Source: Pleurotus ostreatus/Saccharomyces cerevisiae fusant (taxonomy: Eukaryota; Opisthokonta). Taken from it: a DNA stretch of 13,195 nucleotides. The notes beneath the pieces are model-generated. The model was given only the letters and a program-made list of their open reading frames with translations. It was not told where the DNA came from and did not search any database. The stretch is taken from assembly GCA_024196135.1 (NCBI GenBank), contig JAMQCK010000996.1, forward strand, positions 1 to 13,195, read 5' to 3'. Within the stretch, counting starts at the first letter, position 1, and each line of letters opens with the position of its first letter. A program made the translations under genes and the position numbers. Shown piece after piece: positions 8,312 through 13,195 of the stretch.

Positions 8312-8999
8312 CGTCGGCGACGGGGAGAAGGAAACGAAGGGAGAGGGTCAACAAAGGTCGAAGGAAGAGAATAAACGGCGGCGGTGCGGGGAGACGTGTC
8401 CTGGCGCGTCAACGTGGCACTGGCGTCGGCGGGAACAACCACTTCAATTTCGGTGCTTTGCGTTTCGGGGTTCGAGGCCTGGCCAAGTCGGAAGTTCGAA
8501 TCCGGCTCTTGGACTTTGTATCTTCCCGTGCTCTAAGGATCCCCAGCGGAGGCTGGTCTTTGTGAACGCAGTAAGTGATGGATGCGGGCAGAAGAGATGA
8601 GGGTAAAAGGCAAGACTGCAAGTCATTCGGAAAAGTTGTGTGACCTGTGACGGCAACTGTCGCATCAACGGCCCGTCTTCAACGTCCACACTCTTGCGCT
8701 CGACAGGCTCCTCAGCAAGTTCGAGCAAGTGTCGGATTGACCCACTCCAGTAAACGTGTACCAAGCAACGGCTGGGTACCATATGTGAGTTGTCGATGCT
8801 TGCGGATGTTCGTGCCAAACAATAGTCTGTTTGCGACCGCCTCGGATGTTTGAAGAGAATCTACTCTGCTGGAACGCTTTGATCCTTGACACAATCAAAG
8901 ACGGACTCATCCTGCAATTCTGCTGTAAATTGAACTACTTGTCTCGCAGTTCAACGCATCAACTTCTCAGACGCTCACGTTTGCTTCAGATTACCTGTC
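8312..8999. other. Divergent intergenic region (SURF4 and F-box gene promoters)
   Basis: The region separates two genes that point away from each other and should contain both promoters. No TATA box is evident for either, as is common for housekeeping genes. Frames such as 8444-8818 (-) have no recognised motif. Sequences like Pol III A and B boxes occur at 8469-8503 but do not form a standard tRNA. Confidence 0.6.
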
Positions 9000-10825
9000 A
9001 TGCACCGTGCTCTGGACATCCCCGACATCGTCTTCGCCATATGTGGTGCATTCGTCCGGAACAATGGAACGGTAGAAGACGAAGGGCCATTCTTTGTCGA
9101 CCAAAAGCCGCTGGCTGCCTGCGCCAGGACGTGCCGCGCGTTCCACCTCCCGGCCGTCACAATGCTCTGGAAGTACCCGCTGCTCACTTTCGAAACTCTA
9201 CTTCTGCACTGCACTCCGAAAAACCTTTGGGAAAAATATGCGGATGTGGAGGATCAAATGGTAAAAGTCAATAACCTGGTAAACATCGCGATGCCTCGTC
9301 GGCACTCTGGGTCTCATAACACTTTTCTAGGTCCTCAAGCGCCCTATCTACAAGGAAGACCTCGAACGATTTATGTTCTATGCACCTTTTGTCAACAAGT
9401 TAACATTTGGCGCTGCTGCCGACTTCACCTACTTCCTGGCGCTGAACTACCAGGAGGGGAAGGGAGCTAAGCTATCTGAAGAAGGATATTCTGCTCTTCT
9501 TACCGTTCTCGATCCCGCTGCCTTCGTTAATCTTCGCCACATCATCTGGGACACCTCAGCGGTGAAGCTGAATCATCTACAATTCTTCCTGTCCCCGTCC
9601 ATCGTGTCGCTCGAGCTGAAGCTCCACCAGGCGCCCATATCATCTCTGACACTGCTGTCGAATTTACCAGTACGATGTCCGAACGTGCACACATTCGTCA
9701 TCACTTGCACAGACAGACAGGCGGAACCAGGCGTCAGGACCGCGATCACCCGTCTCATCCAATCATGGGATCTGCGCTGCCTCGATTGCGATGCCTTCGA
9801 TCTTGCATCTCTTCACAAACTCGCAAGCCTACCATCCTTGACACGCCTGGCGATCAAGCCCACGAGCCAACTACCGAGAACTCTGGCGCGACACGACCTC
9901 CCCGCTAATTGCTTCGGCTCGCTCCAGTACCTCGAGCTGTGCAAGGTGCATGTGAGCCTATGCATCGAGCTCCTGCAGAGCGCCCGCTTCAACGCCTTGA
10001 TCGACCTGGACCTGGGTATCGTAACGACCCATCCCTCCGACTGGTCCAAGCTCTTCCGCGCCATACGCCACGCGCACGCGCGACCAGACACCTTGCAATT
10101 GCTCCAGGTCATCGAACATGAGTTGCAAGGGCATGGAGATCCGACGGAGACCGCGCCCGTCACTGACAGCGACCTTCTACCCCTCCTCGAGTTCCACAGC
10201 CTTCGCGTCCTGTCCATCCATACCGAAGGGGGTGTCGACATCGAGCCCGCGACGACGGAACGCATCGCGAAAGCGTTTCCTCGCCTTGAGCGGCTGGGCC
10301 TGTCCGCATGGGCGCCTCCTCGGTGGGAGCGACGGCTCACGCTGCAAGCGCTGGAGGCGTTCGCCCTCCACTGCCCAAAACTGGGAGAAATCGAGATCGA
10401 GCTGGACGCGAGGGCTGTGTCCTTCGATGTACGGTCGCCCAGCGCGTCGGTACGCAGTTCAATGCGGCACGTCGTGTACACTAGTGCTAATCTACCTCAA
10501 GGCGACGTCATCGTCGGCGCCCTGTGGGCTCTACACCCTCGACGCGCAGTGGTCGCCTATTACGAGCTCGCGCGCTGTCGCAGCGTATCTGTCTACCTTC
10601 TTCCCGAAACTGAACGGTGTCGGCTCATCGGACGAGCTGCTCAGCGGCCGGTGGGGTCGTGTGGGCGGATTGATCCCGGTGTTCGCGAGGGTCCGCGCGC
10701 ACGAGCGGAGGCTGGCATTGCCGGTGGCCGGCGATGCCTCAGCTGCAGCAGGAATGAGTCTGGCTCTTGATTTGAGCGACTTAGAGCTAGAGTCGGAGGA
10801 AGAGGAGGAGGAGGAGGAGGATTGA
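9000..10825 (+). CDS. F-box-type protein with leucine-rich C-terminal region
   Basis: A predicted substrate-recognition subunit of an SCF ubiquitin ligase, of the large and variable Agaricomycete F-box group. Exons 9000-9278, 9331-10449 and 10502-10825 encode 573 aa; both introns are 52 bases, GT-AG. The N-terminus has the weak F-box pattern usual in these fungi: ALDIPDIVFAICGAF (4-18) followed by LAACARTCRAFHLPAVTMLWKY. Then come LERFMFYAPFVNKL and many leucine-rich stretches (LRHIIW, SIVSLELKL, SLTRLAIKP, LQYLELCKV, LRVLSI, LERLGLSAW), suggesting an LRR-like solenoid. The second intron is needed to pass from one frame to another; it joins RSPSAS to ATSSSAPCGLYTLD and restores AVAAYLSTFFPKL, the usual C-terminal helix of this family. 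The protein ends in SEEEEEEEED-type acidic sequence. The target is unknown. The family call rests on pattern recognition without alignment. Confidence 0.85.
10794..10821 (+). repeat. GAG/GGA triplet repeat coding a poly-Glu tail
   Basis: A short purine triplet repeat encodes the run of glutamates at the C-terminus of the F-box protein. Such runs change length easily by slippage without breaking the frame. Confidence 0.85.
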
Positions 10826-11302
10826 GATTGGGATCTGCTTACTGCCGCGAACTTTTCTTGTTAGTTTCACAAACCATGCAGCGTTCCCCATGACGAGTGG
10901 ACGCAGTTTGTGGATCTGGGATCACTTAATGGCGCTCACCTTGAGGATCCCCTAGTACTTCACAAGATAACACAACCAACATCTATATATCACGCTTCCA
11001 ACCCAAATACTGCGTACGAGTCCCGCTGACCCAAAGTGAGCGCCTCAATCGTGATCGTGTAAAGTTCAACAAGGCGGCATCTCGGTCCCGGGGCCACCGG
11101 GAAGTGTTGTTCTCCCAAAGCAGCAGGTATCATTGCCGCTCGTCGCCCATATTCTCCCACTCTCAGAATGCAGGTGTACGCATAGTGTTTCCCTCATAAT
11201 AGGATCGGTTCCTTGGCGAGCATTACCCTTGTAATGCTTGTAATGCTAGATAGACTATGACCGATGCACAAATACCAGAGCCGCGCTTCACAAGTCGGCA
11301 GA
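10826..11302. other. Convergent intergenic region
   Basis: It lies between the F-box gene (+, ending 10825) and the HDQGW protein gene (-, ending 11303) and should hold both 3' UTRs. No open frame of interest is present. Small direct and inverted repeats at 11221-11245 are listed separately. Confidence 0.6.
11221..11245. repeat. Small hairpin and 9-bp direct repeat
   Basis: CATTAC (11221-11226) and GTAATG (11231-11236) form a perfect 6-bp inverted repeat with a 4-base loop. CTTGTAATG occurs twice in tandem at 11228-11236 and 11237-11245. The site lies about 60 bases past the stop codon of the - strand gene, so it may be part of its 3' UTR. Confidence 0.7.
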
Positions 11303-12487
11303 CTAGCGTCCGGTAAATGTCTCGATGGTGACGGCCTCGACGTGGCACTCCCACCCGGGATACTGTAGGACGCCGACATCAGCTACTTCATCATCGACGG
11401 GGGGAGGCGTGAAGTCCGGATTCAGGGGAATGAACCCACCTGCGCTCTCGCAAACACCGCAATACAGTCGCCCTCCTGGATCGCGCGCACGAAGCCGCCT
11501 CCATATCCCGCGCCGGTCTCCTCGCTCCGGGTTCCCTCGTACTCATCCTCTTCCTCGTCCTCCCGCCACTCGATCTCGTGACTCTCCGCCGCGCGAACAG
11601 CGACGCGGTTGTGCTGCAGCGGACGATGCGTGCGCCCGTCGATCTCAACGGGTTCGTAAAGCGGGTCGTCAAGCGCGATATCGTTGGGGTCGTCGGAGGT
11701 GACGTCGACGAAGTTGGCCGCTTGGGCGGCTTCGACCCAGGTGAGATGGCCAGGGAGGTAGGGCGGGTCTGATGGCGGGGCTTCACTCGTAGGTGCTTGC
11801 GCCTCGTTGCTGAGCGAGAGGCGCTTCTCGCTGTCGACCGCAGCGCGTTTCGGGCGCATGAGCGCGACCTCCGTCCAGGAAAATGATCCACGGAACGTCT
11901 CTGAGGATGAAGGTCAGTCAGTTAGTTGGCAGACGGCGGTTCGCAGGAGGATATGCCAGCGCGTGACAATTGGACACTTGCTTCGACAATCCGGCGGGCC
12001 GCCCCATCCCTGGTCGTGCGAGAGGACATGAAAGCGTATCTTCCGCGGCCTACACGATAGTGGTGGCGAGACGAGGTAGCACCAGGTGCTGCTATTCTTT
12101 GGACTGCCGACCGCCTTGACTGTGAGGAAGTCAGCGTCCTGTCATCCTCAAGCACACAGCTGCAAGCCGCTCCTGGAAATGAAGCTACTTACCAACCAAT
12201 TCTCCAGCGCGCTCGCAAAGAATCTCTCTGACCCAGTACTCGGCTAAGTCAAGTATGTAGAGCGCCAGTTCGACCGGAAGACCGAGCTTCACGAGCCCGT
12301 TCTCGACGATGTCCACATCTTCAGACGTAGGGTGGTAGTAGTTCCCTACAGAGAGCAAAGTAGATGAGCTTCACGAGGGACGTCAAACCTCGAAGAGCAC
12401 ACGAGGATCACCTTCCCAGCGCAAAGGGTCGTTATGGCCATCTTCGCTTGACGAATCGCCGATGACATCAGACCAAGCAGTGCCCAT
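11303..12487 (-). CDS. Uncharacterised basidiomycete protein with HDQGW motif
   Basis: On the - strand, exons 12487-12412, 12345-12193, 12119-11982, 11900-11440 and 11362-11303 encode 295 aa. There is no signal peptide or membrane helix. Residues 48-63, LPVELALYILDLAEYW, form an amphipathic helix resembling the start of many fungal F-box-like proteins. Residues 103-131 hold IRFHVLSHDQGWGGP followed by FRGSFSWTEV. A disordered Ser/Pro/Ala segment (about 140-170) follows. The C-terminal part has LTWVEAAQAANFVDV, HEIEWREDEEE, and GGGFVRAIQEGDCIAVFARAQYPGW. From memory this layout recurs in uncharacterised Agaricomycete proteins; I know no function. Introns are 66, 73, 81 and 77 bases. Intron 3 (11981-11901) is GC-AG (GCAAGT donor); GT alternatives at this place give a stop codon or less natural junctions. 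The start is the first ATG that joins the conserved helix by splicing. Confidence 0.85.
11901..11981 (-). other. GC-AG intron in the HDQGW gene
   Basis: The donor is GCAAGT, the best consensus for GC introns, and the acceptor is CCTCAG; CTAAC and CTGAC branch-point candidates lie just upstream of the acceptor. Removal joins GPPDCRK to TFRGSFSW in frame. Using the nearby phase-1 GT sites would create TAG. Confidence 0.75.
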
Positions 12488-12854
12488 TGTACACAGCCAG
12501 CTAGCCCAAGAAGTCGAAGCTCAATAGAGCCGGTAATCAGTAGCAATTGAAGTTAGGCGTTCAGACTTGAATTGAGGTGCGAAGGCGAGATGAGAGTAAC
12601 ATTCAAGAGGGTGACATCACTTGCCCCTTGCGGACTCAAAGCGGCAGATTTTATCCTTCGCTCTGCTCCTCCTCGTTCCACGCCTTTCCAGCCTCGTAGA
12701 CGCCCTCCCACGCACATCGTCGGCCCCGCGCTCGACTGACTTGACTCGAAAGCTGTGGAAGGCTGCCGTCCGTCAGCCTTACGTTTACCGGAAGGCCGCG
12801 CGGCTTCGCCTCCTTGTACGGCCCAGGCGCTCTCCACAGCATCTCTATTCAATC

Positions 12855-12875
12855 GCCTCGAGGTATCCTCGAGGC
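12855..12875. repeat. 21-bp perfect inverted repeat
   Basis: Arms GCCTCGAGG (12855-12863) and CCTCGAGGC (12867-12875) are perfect reverse complements around a TAT centre. Each arm contains the self-complementary CCTCGAGG, so the site also reads as a direct repeat. It could be a dimeric factor-binding site or a hairpin. Confidence 0.85.
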
Positions 12876-13063
12876 AGACACCAGGACCTTCTGCAAGGTC
12901 CAGCGGACACAGCTTTCTCCACATGATTTTCGGCCCGGCGCGAAGCCGTTTTTCCCGTCCCCGTTGCTAGGGGGACCTTGGACCAAGCACGACCAAACAC
13001 ACGAGAAAGATTCCCAAATGGGGAACGCTTGCGGATTTGGAAGTCGCCACTGATGCGCGTTCT

Positions 13064-13080
13064 CGCCGCGTAGCGCGGCG
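13064..13080. repeat. 17-bp perfect GC-rich inverted repeat
   Basis: CGCCGCG (13064-13070) and CGCGGCG (13074-13080) are reverse complements around TAG. The site is entirely G/C in the arms and lies in the presumed promoter region at the right edge. Confidence 0.85.
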
Positions 13081-13116
13081 GGATGCTTCAAAAGTCCCGT
13101 CAGAGGATGCGCCTAC

Positions 13117-13140
13117 AGCGCAGAAATATTTTTGTGCGCT
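13117..13140. repeat. 24-bp imperfect AT-centred palindrome
   Basis: AGCGCA (13117-13122) and TGCGCT (13135-13140) flank an AT-rich centre; 10 of 12 positions of the half-sites pair. Confidence 0.75.
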
Positions 13141-13170
13141 TTGGTACGTTCCCCGCTCTCTATGGAATAT

Positions 13171-13182
13171 TTTGGCGCGAAA
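13171..13182 (+). promoter_or_regulatory. E2F/MBF-like cell-cycle site
   Basis: TTTGGCGCGAAA fits the classical TTTSGCGCSAAA consensus of E2F at all 12 positions and contains CGCGAAA, the SBF-type (SCB) core known from yeasts. In Dikarya the likely binder is an SBF/MBF-type factor. The target gene is unknown and may lie beyond the right edge. Confidence 0.4.
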
Positions 13183-13195
13183 TAGATGGGAGGCA

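Larger units (their letters stand above)
12488..13195. other. Right-end region, no supported gene; probable promoter DNA
   Basis: It lies upstream of the - strand gene starting at 12487. Frames such as 12553-12924 (-) and 12621-12926 (+) overlap on opposite strands, and neither has a known motif. A possible 36-base intron-like stretch (GTAAAC...CACAG) occurs on the - strand near 12751-12786, so a diverged gene cannot be excluded. Inverted repeats and a TTTGGCGCGAAA site are listed separately. Confidence 0.5.

Noticed and set aside
8470..8514. Possible tRNA gene
   Set aside because: There is no room for an anticodon arm and the standard acceptor positions do not pair. It is kept only as a finding about Pol III box-like sequences.
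10118..10825. 235-aa open frame on + as a separate gene
   Set aside because: Only its last part (from 10502) is coding, as exon 3 of the F-box gene. The upstream part is a shadow frame of exon 2.
12553..12926. Overlapping open frames on both strands (123 aa -, 101 aa +)
   Set aside because: Neither has a recognisable domain. The + frame has a hydrophobic start but no continuing gene-like features, and the - frame shows only an ambiguous 36-base intron-like stretch. Not enough to call a gene.

Overview
The window reads as nuclear DNA of a basidiomycete fungus, most likely an Agaricomycete. The genes are intron-rich, and many introns are about 52 bases long with GT(N)GT or GTNNGT donors, CTRAY-type branch points and AG acceptors. 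The gene families fit: a fungal DHA2-type MFS transporter, an Agaricomycete-style F-box/leucine-rich protein, small cysteine-rich secreted proteins, an ER SURF4/Erv29-type cargo receptor and ribosomal protein eL42. I found no prokaryotic, viral, CRISPR or intact transposon features. All gene models below were spliced by hand, choosing junctions that keep frame and restore conserved family motifs.

Layout, left to right: (1) 3' end of the eL42 (RPL44) gene, + strand, 1-239, with its stop codon alone in the last exon. (2) A 12-exon MFS transporter gene, + strand, 944-3235 (575 aa). (3) A small secreted pre-pro-protein with ten cysteines, + strand, 3772-4335 (152 aa). (4) A second small secreted protein with six cysteines, - strand, 4667-5134 (102 aa), convergent with the first. 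(5) About 1.8 kb with no gene I can support, ending in a 24-bp minisatellite (6944-7047). (6) A SURF4 homologue, - strand, 7171-8311 (310 aa, C-terminal KKTY). (7) A divergent intergenic region, 8312-8999, with Pol III box-like sequences. (8) An F-box-type protein, + strand, 9000-10825 (573 aa) with a glutamate-rich tail. (9) An uncharacterised 295-aa protein, - strand, 11303-12487, with an HDQGW motif and longer introns. (10) 12488-13195: no supported gene, but inverted repeats and a TTTGGCGCGAAA site; probably a promoter region for the gene at 12487 and perhaps for one beyond the right edge.

The genes do not form an obvious pathway or cluster. Housekeeping genes (eL42, SURF4) alternate with faster-evolving or lineage-restricted ones (MFS, secreted proteins, F-box, HDQGW protein), as is usual in Agaricomycete chromosomes. 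The two parts least explained by known biology are the convergent secreted-protein pair, whose promoters share an identical 10-bp TATA element, and the HDQGW protein. I see no evidence strong enough to claim a new system; the findings are leads.
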